The notes beneath the pieces were generated by a model. The model did no database searches and was not told the DNA's origin. It was given only the letters and a program-made list of their open reading frames with translations. This document shows, one piece after another, positions 10,979 through 24,600 of a stretch of DNA of 64,000 bases (position 1 is its first letter; each line of letters begins with the position of its first letter). Source of the stretch: Alviniconcha marisindica (lineage: Eukaryota > Mollusca > Gastropoda > Provannidae); assembly GCA_018857735.1 (NCBI GenBank), contig JABMCL010000968.1:872501-936500 (forward strand). The letters are read 5' to 3'. The position numbers were made by a program, and so were the translations under genes.

Positions 10979-12130
10979 GGTGATGACACTGAAACAACCG
11001 GCATGTATGAAGTGCAAACAGGACTACCCAACCAGCCTAAATGCACTGAAAGTTACAGACTCATTTTTCTACGTTTAAACGGCCTATATAAACATTAGAG
11101 AAAAATGGCGGCTCTGATGCTCGCTGTCACTGACAGAGGCTTCTACTGAGGAAAGAACATACATTGTCCCATGTACCACCGCAGACCACAGATTAGGCAA
11201 GAAAATTTGGACTCACACATCAAGACACACCGCAAAGGAGCCAGGAAAATCTTGAGTGGGAAGGGGTCACTGGCATCTGCTACAATCGCAGCAAACTTTG
11301 AGCCTGAAACTAACATGGATGTTGACATGCGGTGTCCAATCTGTTTCAAGTTTTCAACATGATGCACATTGCAGTGTTGGTAAAATAAGGGCTGATCTAA
11401 ACATAAACGGAAGCAAAAAGCTGTTTCTGACTCTACTAATGATTTGTGTCTGTAGAAGGAGAGCCAGACTTGTGGACTCTTTAGTGGACAGGAACTAGGG
11501 GCCATTTGCCTTTAACTTCATACCCGTTAACCCATACAGTTTACCGGTATAAAATACACTTTTTTTCACTATTTTGGGAGGGATATGGCCATATCGGAAA
11601 ATGGATACAGGGAAACATAATTTTCATGAGATTTTGTTGTTTTAAACTGAGCAAAAAGATTGAAAAATTGTTGAATGAGCAGCCAACGCATGCCATCACC
11701 AAATGCACACTGACTGGCCTAGTGCAATAGGCCAAGAAATATCATCAGAAGAGAGATTTGAAGTCCTGCATGTGTATTTCGCACAACACTGCTTGACAGG
11801 AGGGACAAGGCTGAGGAAATGGCAAGAACATTTTGCATTTTACATGGAGAACAAATAAACCTCGAGACACCCTCCCCAAACCTCTAGACACCCTCCACAA
11901 AAAACAAAAAAAAAAAAAAAAAACAGAGCCTCTATTCTCTACGATAATCACGTCACTCAAAATGAACAATTTCCATACCAGTACACACACCATTACATTT
12001 TCTTTATGCGGGTCAAAAATTAGTATGGTAGAAGTCTACTGTTGAGAGTACAATACAAAAGGACTATAGTGCCCTGGCAAAAATCTGCAAAATATCCACT
12101 CACGGAAGGGAGTAGCATAGATTTTGATTA
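10979..12130. other. Intergenic DNA with ambiguous short open frames
   Basis: The plus-strand frame 11171-11362 contains HIKTHRK and CPICFK, reminiscent of zinc-finger spacing, but no complete finger can be read and no flanking exon structure is evident. It may be a fragment of a mobile-element protein. I assign no function. Confidence 0.35.
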
Positions 12131-12147
12131 ATCTCCTCATTCCTAGG

Positions 12148-12792
12148 CTTGGAAGGTTCTGACAACCCAGTTCTCCAATGGGAGGTTCTGACAACCCAGT
12201 TCTCCAGTGGGAGGTTCTGACAACCCAGTTCTCCAATGGGAGGTTCTGACAACCCAGTTCTCCAGTGGGAGGTTCTGACAACCCAGTTCTCCAGTGGAGG
12301 GTTCTGACAACCCAGTTCTCCAGTGGGAGGTTCTGACAACCCAGTTCTCCAGTGGGAGGTTCTGACAACCCAGTTCTCCAATGGAATGTTCTGACAACCA
12401 AGTTCTCCAGTGAAAGAATTCGAACAACCCAGTTCTCCAGTGGGAGTTTCTGACAACTCAGTTCTCCAGTGGAGGGTTCTGACAACCCAGTTCTCCAGTG
12501 GGAGGTTCTGACAACCCAGTTCTCCAGTGGGAGGTTCTGACAACCCAGTTCTCCTATGGAAGGTTCTGACAACCCAGTTCTCCGGTGGAAGGTTCTGACA
12601 ACCCAGTTCTCCGGTGGAAGGTTCTGACAACCCAGTTCTCCAGTGGAAGAATTCGAGCAACCCAGTTCTCCAGCGGGAGGTTCTGACAACCCAGTTCTTC
12701 TATGGAAGGTTCTGGCAACCCAGTTCTCCGGTGGAAGGTTCTGACAACCCAGTTCTCCAGTAGGAGGTTCTGACAACCCAGTTCTCCAACAC
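12148..12792. repeat. 30-bp minisatellite, ~21 copies
   Basis: Unit GGTTCTGACAACCCAGTTCT followed by CCAGTGGGAG, with variants such as GAATTCGAGC. The unit is divisible by three, so all minus-strand frames stay open for hundreds of bases; I read this as a repeat effect. Confidence 0.97.
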
Positions 12793-13034
12793 AAGACAAC
12801 CATGGACATACATGTATATTATACACGATCGATATAAGAGCTAGTGTCATGTTTCTATGATGGTAAACAAGAGCATTCCATGATGCATACACAGTTGATA
12901 CAAGATCTACACAATGTCTATATATATACACATTTGCTAAACAGAAGTGTTCAACTTGTCATGGATTTGCTGTGGAGGCATACCTCCACTACACACACTC
13001 AGGATGGACACTAGTAGACAGCATAATCCTGTAG

Positions 13035-13303
13035 TATCATTGGCGGGAGCTCTCACAAATATCGTTTTTATTCTGGCAAACACGTGTTTGTCGCAGCAAC
13101 ATAGGTTTGTCATGACAAAACACATCTTTTGTCGCAACAAAAGTATGCTTGTCACGACAAAACTTTTGTCAAGACAAATATCTGTTGCTTCAAACACTTG
13201 TATGACAAGCGTACTTTTGTCATGACAAAAGATGTGCTTTGTCACGACAAACATGTGTTTGTCGCGACAAAAACGATACTTGTGGCAGCTCCTGCCAATG
13301 ATA
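13035..13303. mobile_element. Fold-back (long inverted repeat) element with 6-bp target duplication
   Basis: The two halves are inverted copies: TATCATTGGCGGGAGCT at the left end pairs with AGCTCCTGCCAATGATA at the right, and the similarity runs inward for about 120 bp. Both ends are flanked by CTGTAG (13029-13034 and 13304-13309), consistent with a target-site duplication. Inside are repeated small palindromes of the type TTTTGTCATGACAAAA. It has no coding capacity, so it is a MITE or foldback element; superfamily unknown. Confidence 0.82.
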
Positions 13304-13627
13304 CTGTAGTGGTGGAAGAGGATGAATAGAAAGGACATACACCCACACAGCATTTGAACGGTCTATTGCACAAAGCATCACAGACTAAACTGGTATGGTC
13401 AGTCCAGCTTAAGCACCCAATAACTTGATTAGGACGAAGGGGTTGGCTTTGAACCAGGTTGCTGTAAGTTACTGGGGAAACTTGTGAGAGATGGGGTGAA
13501 TGCATGGGTTCCCCGAGCACTAGAAAGGCTCTTGAACTGAACTCATTTGAACTGTAAGTTGCTGGACGTATGTGTTGGCGTATGAGCGGATGCTGAGAAC
13601 GCTTGCCTTTGGTTTGTTTGACTGTGT

Positions 13628-14068
13628 TATGAGATCCAAACACATGAAAGGTTCAAAAGAGCGCTATTTATGAGGACAAAACACAACGCGCGAAGAGCTG
13701 AGAGCTCGCCTTTTGGTTCGTTTTTATTGTGTTTTCTTTTTTTCAGTGACTCCAACCGGTAAAACCAGGTGAACCCTTTGCACAGGGAACTGTCCTCATG
13801 CACTTTCTACGCACACGAGCCTGATTAAACTAAAGACATCCCGATTCTGTCATCCTGGGTGAGGAGTCTTTTCTCCTCTTGGTTTATACTTCCTTCAGGA
13901 CATGAACCACCAGCTAGCTTACAAAGTTGGAGAGAAAAAAAAACCAGCCATAATTAGCTACAAGCTGAAGAGCACAAAGGCCTTTTTGTACAATCACAAA
14001 ACGTAACTAGAACATTCTTCCGAGCAATGGACATGAAAACAACACAGCCCAACCCAAAACTAATAAGT

Positions 14069-14121
<53 letters not shown>

Positions 14122-14128
14122 GAATGGA

Positions 14129-14184
<56 letters not shown>

Positions 14185-14340
14185 CTCTCCATCTCATTTT
14201 GAATAATTTTTTCACTGTTCAACTGTGGTTTAGATGTCGTTTTGTAGCTTGATGAAGGGGGTTACCCCCAAAATTTGCATGTTGTGTTTTGTCCCGATAA
14301 ATAGTGTTCTTTTGAACCTTTTATGCGTTTGGATCTCGTA
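13628..14340. mobile_element. Inverted-repeat element with central (TA)n
   Basis: The left end (GAGATCCAAACACATGAAAG then GTTCAAAAGAGCGCTATTTA) is matched in reverse orientation at the right end (TTGAACCTTTTATGCGTTTG GATCTC). Arms are about 60 bp, with diverged interior sequence and two TA arrays between them. A related copy lies at 36515-36700. Probably a non-autonomous DNA element; target duplication not resolved. Confidence 0.6.
14071..14183. repeat. Two (TA)n tracts
   Basis: TA runs at 14071-14117 and 14131-14183 separated by AAATGAATGGATATATAT. Liable to form hairpins. Confidence 0.95.
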
Positions 14341-14635
14341 ACTGGTACTGCAGACCTCCCAGTCCATGCAGCAGCATACCAGTGTTGCTGCCAGGGGCTC
14401 ATTGCTTGGCCATTAGGCTCACTGCTTGACCACAGATGAAGATCAGAACCTACCTACAGGGATTTCAGGGACTTTCAAAATCTAGTTCTGTTAAAACTCA
14501 GAGAATACTTTTAACAATTGGTTTTAAAGGGAGGTAAGAATGAAAATTTAAAAAAAGCAAGAAAGAAATACAGAAAGGGCATTACTAAATGAGTTCAAGA
14601 TGTGGAGAAGACTTGGGTAAAGCTTGGGCTTCAGT

Positions 14636-15040
14636 CTCAGCCCTTACTTAGCCCCTGTCAGTCTTAGCCCCTGTTAGTCTTAGCCCCTGTCAGTCCTAGC
14701 CCCTGTCAGACTTAGCAACTGTCAGTTTTAGCCCCTGTCAGACTTAGCCCCATGTCAGTCCTAGCCTCTGTCAGTCTTAGCCCTTTTCAGACTTAGCCCC
14801 ATGTCAGTCCTAGCCCCTGTCAAACTTAGCCCTTGTCAGTCCTAGCCTCTGTCAGTCTTGGCCCTTTTCAGACTTAGCCCCATGTCAGTCCTAACCCCTG
14901 TCAGTCTTAGCCCTTACTTAGCCCCTGTCAGACTTAGCCCTTGTCAGACCTAGCCCCTGTCAGTCTTTCTCCCTGTCAGACTTAGCCCTTATCAGTCTTA
15001 TCCCCTGTCAGACTTAGCCGTTGTTAGTTGTAGCCACTGC
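14636..15040. repeat. ~17-bp minisatellite (CCCCTGTCAGTCTTAG), degenerate
   Basis: More than 20 units of CTTAGCCCCTGTCAGTC/AGA with frequent substitutions, followed by a C-rich tract at 15044-15068. The same unit appears at 10921. Confidence 0.93.
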
Positions 15041-15069
15041 CAGCCCCCCCCCCCCCCCTCCCCCCCCCA

Positions 15070-16618
15070 ATCCCAAGCAGAAGCAAAGCTGTAACAGCCA
15101 GAATCACAGCCCACGCTACATTCAATGCATGAAGTAATGCCATACCACTGATACTTTTTCATGAAAGATGCCCAAGTTTCATGTGAGTAGTATACGCCTG
15201 TGGAATTGGTAAACAGATCAGGTATTTCTCTGTACAGCGACGTCGCATGCTGCTCTTCAAATGCGCTGTGGAGAGAAGTGACAGCATTTACCCAAACTGC
15301 AATGGCGGAGTACTACTAGACACTGACCCTACCACCATCAGTTTGTAACCCGTCTCTCTCTCTGCACCACGCACTCCCTCTCCAGGTATCAATGGCAAGC
15401 AAATGGGGGAGAGAAAAAAAAGACCCCATCCCCCACCCATCCCCCAAAAAGCGGGAAAAAAAGGAGACGTTTCCTTGTAAACTCATACTGGGACAATAAA
15501 TATTCTGAGTCTGAACCAACCTCCAACCAACCTCCCTGCTGTGTGAGCACTCACTGTGTGAAGGGGAGTGAGGTCTATGACACAGACTGCATAAAACGCA
15601 TAAAAGTTGGAAGAGTCTAATTTGAACACACACACACACACACGCATGCTAACATCAAATTTGAGACAAGGGACCAATTTGTCGCTGAAACAGCAATCAT
15701 TAAACAAAGTGAAGGGGGTGGTGGGCCAATTATTTTTCAGAACATACGGGTTATTACAAACGTAATCTTCGAAAAAGACCAATTGCAGTTGGAATGGTAA
15801 TACTTTTGCATGCCAGATCACGGACAATTTACAAACTACGATGGAACATCTTATGAACTAGGAACACAACAAAAGAAGACGTATGACAGAGGATGATGCT
15901 GTTTTTCATGAAAGAAAACGGTTGCTGAAAATCCAGGACATTACTGTTGCATGAACAGTACTGATTCTGAAGACAGTGACTGTCACCTCAGGACAAATCA
16001 CATAAAACGTAGTCCGCATGTTCAGTGTTGTTTCCACTCAGATAACGCCACTGATGCAGGTTCACCCTCTGGATAGAACTAAATGCCGACATGGATTTCC
16101 TGGTACAGATGAACACGATGCAGAACTAACACCTTCCATGGGATGACCTTCTCAGTTGATCCCTCTCAAGCAAAGTACATGTGAACAGTGATGAAGAGGA
16201 TGTACCGCTAGTGGAGTTTATGTACCTTGTACTTACTCGCATGCCAGGTGAGAGTTACCGCAGATGACTCGGGTCTTTGTCGTTGCGCTTGTGCGACATC
16301 TTTCGAGTGCTAATTAACTCCCTTGGGTGTTGATTAGTGATGATGAGGTTAATCTGAACCGCGACAGTGACAGGTCCTTGTTCCACCAAATAAATAAGAA
16401 GTGAGCATTTAAAAAAAAAAAGAAAAAAAAAAAGACTAAGAAAAGAGAGAGAGAAAGAAGTGGAAACATCAAGGCCTGCATACAGCTGAAGTTCAAAAAA
16501 AAAGAGAAAAAAAAGTGAGCATTTCAAGTGACAGGGGTGCCAAGTGAAGGAAACCCCTCCAGGGAGGAAAACTGGACAGGGTGAGGAGGATTCCTACAAG
16601 GCGGAAGCAGCAGACAGG
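15070..16618. other. Region downstream of the INPP4 stop, possibly 3' UTR
   Basis: No gene recognised. On the minus strand this would be the INPP4 3' UTR or flank, but I see no canonical AATAAA on that strand within roughly 2.8 kb of the stop, so the transcript end is undetermined. Includes A-rich stretches around 16410-16515. Confidence 0.4.
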
Positions 16619-16751
16619 TCAGGTGATGATGTTGCCATAGGTACCACCTGGGGCCTGGTACAGCTTTGGAATGTACAGCATTTGGAATCGGTTGAAGGCA
16701 TACTTCCTCACGCCGGTGTTCTTGTACGTGTTTTCTCGCCTACACCCCACG
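16619..16751 (-). CDS. INPP4 exon 19 (terminal; stop codon)
   Basis: Acceptor GACCGCAG then [20 protein letters not shown], ending [12 protein letters not shown] and TGA (16619-16621). This matches the conserved INPP4 C terminus (GCRREN..K, RKYAFN, GTYGK). The first base completes the AG|C serine codon from exon 18. It was found by following the reading frame rather than as a long open frame. Confidence 0.93.
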
Positions 16752-19700
16752 CTGCGGTCAAACAGACACAGGAAAACAAGCGTAAAAATGGAGGAAACAA
16801 AAATGGTTTGCAGTTACTGATGTGAAACAAACAAATCTGACAAATAGGCACAGACCATCTGACAAACAGGCACAGACCAATCAACTGCCAGTTCAGAGCC
16901 TAAACAGTTCATGTGGCTCATCATAACACCTCCGGCTCTGAACTGATGATAATGATACTGTCCACTTCCATTGGGCGGTTCAGGTGGGGTTGTTAAATCC
17001 CTTGATTTTTACCCGACATTGCTTAAGTTCATTGGCTGTTTTTACTTCCGGGGCGTACTTTCTTCACAATGGAAGGTGGTGACAGTGAATTTGCAAAGTT
17101 TACAGTGCCAACTTTAAAGGGATCTTCTGGGGTGCCAAAAATCGATGTAAAGACACTTTTTTCCAGGCTCCATCACCTTTCGCCTGTAATTTTTCCAAAT
17201 GCAACAGTCATGGCATTTTCACTGCTTTGCAGTTCTAGGTTCAACTTCCACTGTTATACACAACGTGAACTGATGCCTACTCAGAAATCAGCCCGGAAGT
17301 GGCAGATACGACCTTTCGTGACTTCTTGCACAAAAGATTACGAAGTGCATTCACTCTTGCAAACCCGCTTCGCTGAACTGCCCAACAGTGCAAGGCTCCA
17401 CTGACTTGAATGCTCAGTGTGCTGAAGATTTTTTTCAAAAGAAAATGATATATCTACAGAAAGTCATAGTAACCAAGGCTGAGCAAAGACAAACGGTGCA
17501 CAGTACGTAAAGAACAGTGAAAACAACATAGCGATACACGCAACAGACTGGGAATCCATAAACACACTCCGTCAACCATGAAGCTCATATGCGAATGGTA
17601 TACAGTTCATCAGAGCCAAAATAAAAGTGTGACTCATTCATTTTTCTTCTTACGGGTCCCTTCTGTCAGTCTGTGGTTGAAGACGATGGGGCAAAACGCT
17701 AAGCTGATGAACAGAACTGGGAAGGTAGAAACTAGCAAGGTTAAATTAAGGGCGTGACAGTTTTTGTGTGAATGTTACGGGCACCACTGTGAACACCAAC
17801 TGTGATACAGGCACCACTGTGAGCACAACTGCAATACAGGCACCGCTGTGAGTGCAACTGTGTATTTTCTTACTCACTTTTTGTTTGCAGAATACAGAAT
17901 TTTTACTGTCCATGAATAGCATAGGAATTTGCCTTACGACTGCATAAAAGATACCAGACAAATAGCACGCAGGATAATACATGAACATAATAAGTACACA
18001 TATACTGTAAAACACAGAATACTTTATCTCCATTTTATTGATCTTTACCTGATTTTTTTTCCCCTTCTAATTAAGTGAGTGAAACTTCTTTTTTTAAGTC
18101 CTTTTTCAAATGATTTGTCAAAGGCAGACAAGTGAATTTTCTTTTTAAGCATGAATAAATCATTGTATTGTGGACTGTCAGAATTCCCCTACCTGCGTAG
18201 ACAGTCGAGGGCCTGCGAGAAGACATGAGGGGCGAGGTCGTGGTGTCTCTGCAGGATCTGGATCATCTCCAGCGTCACCCCCATCGACGTCCGATCCTTG
18301 CCACTTTTGCAGGTGGTGACACGCACTCCACCCAGCCGCTGACAGATCTGAAGGAAGGATCCACCACCATTACACACTGCACCAACCTTTGTTGTTGATG
18401 TTCCCAGGAAATCGCATGATGATGACACATATGGGTTGATCACAATAACATGGGCCTGGTCCGCAAGAGAACAAACCCTCCAGGCAATGAAGATGGCTTT
18501 GAATTTGAAATTAGACAGCTGGGTTCCTGGGCTAAAATATACACCAGCATGTTCACTGAACTGACCGCAATACACTGAGGATCTTCTGAGAGCGTATCTA
18601 TTTGCCACAGCAGTGGCATGCCACAAGTAAATCTCAGCGTAAAGGCACAGAGGGCAGATCCACACTGTGTCCAGAACAGTGACGTAAGCACAAGTATGAG
18701 GATGCCCAAAACAAAAGGTTTAAAGCCATACAAGAAAAAGATGGACATTTCTAGTATGGTATAAAGCGCTTTGGGCCAGAAACCAGGCAATGGCAACATT
18801 ATGCTGAGCACCATTAAAAATCATTTTAAGGTCCCCCCCCCCCATACCTGGCATCATTTACAGCAGCACCCCCCCCCCCCCCCCATCAACAACACACTAC
18901 ACTGAGCATCATTTATGCAGCAGCACCCCCCCCCCCCCCCATCAACAACACTCTACACTGAGCATCATTTATACAGCAGCACCACCCACCCACCCCCTGT
19001 CAACAACACACTACACTGAGCATCATTATAGCAGCCACCCCCCCCCCCCCACCCCCACACACACTGAGCATCATTTATAGCAGCAGCACCACCCACCCCC
19101 CCCCGTCAACAACACACTACACTGAGCATCATTTACTCCCCCACCCCCCCTTTTAACAACACACTATCTGCATCTAACTCCTCAAGGCTCCCTCACCAAC
19201 AACACACTACACTGAGCATCATTATACAGCAGCCTCACCCACCACCCCCCCGTCAAACAAACCTGAGCATCATTTTGCTCCTCTACCCCCACTTTGTTGA
19301 ACAACAGCATATTCTGCATGCTGAACATCCTTTCAAGGTTTGCCCTTTCAACACACAGAGCACAGACATGCACCAACAGAGCTGCTGACCTCAGATGCCA
19401 GGTGCAGCACCGCCACATTCTTGCTCTTCTTCGTCCGCACGTTGGTTTGCAGCAGCTTCAGCTGGTGAGCCACGCTACCTGGGCCTCCCGTCTTCTCCAC
19501 TGCAATCAGTCAATCAGTGGTTCATAACACGTCTGTTCACACCAAGGTGCACTGCAATCAGTCAATCAGTGGTTCATAACACGTCTGTTCACACCAAGGT
19601 GCACTGCAATCAGTCAATCAGTGGTTCATAACACGTCTGTTCACACCAAGGTGCACTGCAATCAGTCAATCAGTGGTTCATAACACGTCTGTTCACACCA

Positions 19701-21650
19701 AGGTGCACTGCAATCAGTCAATCAGTGGTTCATAACACGTCTGTTCACACCAAGGTGCACTGCAATCAGTCAATCAGTGGTTCATAACACGTCTGTTCAC
19801 ACCAAGGTGCACTGCAATCAGTCAATCAGTGGTTCATAAAATGCTACCTGGGCCTGTCTTCTCCACTGCAATCAGTCAATCAGTGGTTCATAACATGCTA
19901 CCTGGGCCTTTGTCTTCTCCACAGCAATCAGTCAATCAGTGGTTCATAACACGCTACCTGGGCCTCTGTCTTCTCCACAGCAATCAGTCAATCAGTGGTT
20001 TATAACACGCTACCTGGGCCTCTGTCTTCTCCATTGCAATCAGTCAATTTGTGGTTTATAACACCCTACCTGGGCCTTTGTCATCTCCAATGCAATCAGT
20101 CAATCAGTGGTTTATAACACACTACCTGGGCCTCTGTCTTCTCCATTGCAATCAGTCAATTTGTGGTTTATAACACGCTACCTGGGCCTCTGTCTTCTCC
20201 ATTGCAATCAGTCAATTTGTGGTTTATAACACCCTACCTGGGCCTTTGTCTTCTCCACTGCAATCAGTCAATCAGTGGTTCATAACACACTACCTGGGCC
20301 TCTGTCTTCTCCACTGCAATCAGTCAATCAGTGGTTCATAACACGCTACCTGGGCCTTTGTCTTCTCCACTGCAATCAGTCAATCAGTGGTTTATAACAC
20401 ACTACCTGGGCCTTTGTCTTCTCCACTGCAATCAATCAGTGGTTTATAACACGCTACCTGGACCTCTGTCTTCTCCACAGCAATCAGTCAATCAGTGGTT
20501 TATAACACGCTACCTGGGCCTCTGTCTTCGCCACAGCAATCAGTCAATCAGTGGTTCATAACACGCTACCTGGGCCTCTGTCTTCTCCACAGCAATCAGT
20601 CAATCAGTGGTTTATAACACCCTACCTGGGCCTTTGTCATCTCCAATGCAATCAGTCAATCAGTGGTTTATAACACACTACCTGGGCCTTTGTCTTCTCC
20701 ACTGCAATCAATCAGTGGTTTATAACACGCTACCTGGACCTCTGTCTTCTCCACAGCAATCAGTCAATCAGTGGTTTATAACACGCTACCTGGGCCTCTG
20801 TCTTCTCCACTGCAATCAGTCAATTTGTGGTTTATAACACCCTACCTGGGCCTTTGTCATCTCCAATGCAATCAGTCAATCAGTGGTTTATAACACACTA
20901 CCTGGGCCTTTGTCTTCTCCACTGCAATCAATCAGTGGTTTATAACATGCTACCTGGGCCTCTGTCTTCTCCACTGCAATCAGTCAACCAGTGGTTTATA
21001 ACACGCTACCTTGGCCTCTGTCTTCTCCACTGCAATCAGTCAATTTGTGGTTTATAACATGCTGCCTAGGCCTCTATCTTCTCCACTGCAACCAATCAAT
21101 TGCAGTGGGGGTAGAGTTGGACATACATGCCACAAAACACAACACACTATCTGTGTAAACACTCACATGCAGCTGCAATATGCATTCATGCATTCACACA
21201 TACATACTACACCCACAGACACACAGTGTCCCCCAAAACACCAAATGCACATTCACGCCGACACTATTGTGCACACACCTGACTGTATTCATAGTATGTG
21301 TGCATGCATTCACACATACATAATACACCCAGAGACACACAGTGTCCCCCAAAACACCAAATGCACATTCACACCAACACTATTGTGCACACACCTGACT
21401 GTATTCATAGTATGTGTGCGTGCATTCACACATACATACACCCAGACACACACACAGTGTGAGCCAAAACACACCAAACACATATTAACGTTGACACTAT
21501 TCTTGCATGCATTCACACATACATACACCCAGACACAGAGTGTGCCAAAACACACTAAATACATATTCACACTGACACTATTGTGTCCACATGTGTATTC
21601 ACAGTATGTGTGCATGCATTCACACATGCATATATATATATATCCAGACA

Positions 21651-21688
<38 letters not shown>

Positions 21689-24600
21689 ATGAATCGATTG
21701 ACACATACACACACACACAAACAGACCTGGGTCATTGTGAAGACTGGCCACCTCTTCATAGTAGTTGCACAGACGTACCACATTCTCTGCATTGATGTGT
21801 TCCTGCAGGGCGGTGCTACCAAACCTACACACACATATCACCCACGTTATACACACACACTACACACGCTATTCACACACAAACACATATTTCCCATCCA
21901 AATCTGTGCAGCCCAGCCGCAAAATGTGTCCCTGTCTGTGCTTTTAATGTGCGCTGAAACCAATGACGAAACCCTAACAACAACAACACACTTTAGTCAT
22001 CCCAGCGGGAAATTAAAGCTGTCGTTTGACATTATACATTTACACACAATGGACTGAATTGCACATATCTCAATAATTCAAAGTCATGAAACACACATGT
22101 ACCCACTCTTAGACATACATCCCTTGTCTCTCGATCTACATATGCTAAAGCACTGATCTAATGCTAATACCTAGCAAACCCCAAATTACCTGTAATAATG
22201 TTATATCTGACAAACAAAAACAAAAACTCTCAAATAAAATAAAATCATTAGGTACACACATGCCCCACCCTCCCTTGGAAAGTTATCATCCTCAGGAGAC
22301 GTCCTGACGCATGCGCACACACAGTTGGCTGTTATAATTTTCATTAAAAACTGACAGAGCCGAGGGTAAGAACAAGGCTTTGTAACAGTTTGGATTTGTT
22401 CTCGGGAGTAAAAATCTTCCACTCCTGTTGCTGCATCTGCTACCAAACCAGTGTCTCACTGGACTTGTAGGACCATTTAATATTTGCATTAGTTTTTGGT
22501 AATGCAACCCTATTATTTGTTCTCAGGAGTAAAAAATCTTTCATTCCTGTTGCTGCATCTGCTACCAAAGTATTGTCTCATTGGATGTGTAGGATCATTT
22601 AATATTTGCATTAGTTTTTCGTAATGCAACCCTATACAACCCTCTTTCACGTCTTCAAGAATCCATGGGAATGAATCCCTTAACAATCTGCCAAGGATAA
22701 AAGCCACAGTTCTGTCACGATTTCAAGGTGGTCGAAATGATTCTGTCCACTATATTTGAAACCCCATGCCTTGACCAATACACTGGCAAAACATGATGGA
22801 AACGAGGAATACGGACACAGAATCTCACCTGGCTGTGTGTGGGAGCAAGCTTCTGGGTTCAGGCAGAAGGATAACTTAATAATACACAAAGTAGCTGTAC
22901 CCTTCAGGGTTATGCACCTGTACTTTGTACAAACCTGCTGACCTGTGGGTGACACCTAGAAGTACTCTTCAGGGTTATGCACCTGTACTTTGTACAAACC
23001 TGCTGACCTGTGGGTGACACCTAGAAGTACCCTTCAGGGTTATGCACCTGTACTTTGTACAAACCTGCTGACCTGTGAGTGACACCTGGCTGTACCCTTC
23101 AGGGTTAAGCACCTGTACTTTGTACAAACCTGTTGACCTGATCTGTGTATGTATGTGTACTTAGTACAAACCTGTTGACCTGTATATGTACCTGTACTAA
23201 GTACAAACCTGTTGACCTGTATGCAACACTAAGCTGTACCCTTCAGGGTTATGTACCTGTACTTTGTACAAACCTGCTGACCTGTGTGCGACACCTAGCT
23301 GTACCCTTCAGGGTTATGCACCTGTACTTTGTACAAACCTTTTTACCTGTGTATGTAACTGTACTTTGTACAAACCTGTTGACATGTGTTTGACACCTAG
23401 CTGTACCCTTCAGGGTTATGTACCTGTACTTTGTACAAACCTGTTGACCTGTGTGCAACACTTAGCTGTACCCTTCAAGGTTATGCACCTGTACTTTGTA
23501 CAAACCTGTTGACCTGTGTGCAACACCTAGCTGTACCCTTCAGGGTTATGCACCTGTACTTTGTTCAAACCTGCTGACCTGTGTGTGACACCTAGCTGTA
23601 CCTTTCAGGGTTATGCACCTGTACTTTGTTCAAACCTGCTGACCTGTGTGTGTACCTGTACTAAGTACAAACCTGTTGACCTGTATGCAACACTAAGCTG
23701 TACCCTTCAGGGTTATGTACCTGTACTTTGTACAAACCTGCTGACCTGTGTGCGACACCTAGCTGTACCCTTCAGGGTTATGCACCTGTACTTTGTACAA
23801 GCCTTTTTACCTGTGTATGTAACTGTACTTTGTACAAACCTGTTGACATGTGTTTGACACCTAGCTGTACCCTTCAGGGTTATGTACCTGTACTTTGTAC
23901 AAACCTGTTGACCTGTGTGCAACACTTAACTGTACCCTTCAAGGTTATGCACCTGTACTTTGTACAAACCTGCTGACCTGTGTGCGACACCTAGCTGTAC
24001 CCTTCAGGGTTATGCACCTGTACTTTGTACAAGCCTTTTTACCTGTGTATGTAACTGTACTTTGTACAAACCTGTTGACATGTGTTTGACACCTAGCTGT
24101 ACCCTTCAGGGTTATGTACCTGTACTTTGTACAAACCTGTTGACCTGTGTGCAACACTTAACTGTACCCTTCAAGGTTATGCACCTGTACTTTGTACAAA
24201 CCTGTTGACCTGTGTGCAACACCTAGCTGTACCCTTCAGGGTTATGCACCTGTACTTTGTTCAAACCTGCTGACCTGTGTGTGACACCTAGCTGTACCCT
24301 TCAGGGTTATGCACCTGCACTTTGTACAAACCTGTTGACCTGTGTGTGACACCTAGCTGTACCCTTCAGGGTTATGTACCTATACTTTCAACAAACCTGT
24401 TGACCTGTGTATGTACCTGTACTCTGTACAAACCTGTTGACCTGTGTGACACTTAGCTGTACCCTTCAGGGTTATGTACCTGTATTTTGGACAAACCTGC
24501 TGACCTGTGTGTGACACTTAGCTGTACCCTTCATGGTCAGGTACCTGTACTTTGAACAAACCTGTTGACCTGTGTATGTACCTGTACTTTGTACAAACCT

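Noticed and set aside
11171..11362. Zinc-finger-like frame with HIKTHRK and CPICFK
   Set aside because: Spacing does not make a complete C2H2 finger and there is no exon context.
12036..12809. 257-codon minus-strand frame with ELGCQN / ENWVVR repeats
   Set aside because: It is a 30-bp minisatellite open in all three minus-strand frames, with no start context, splice partners or family.
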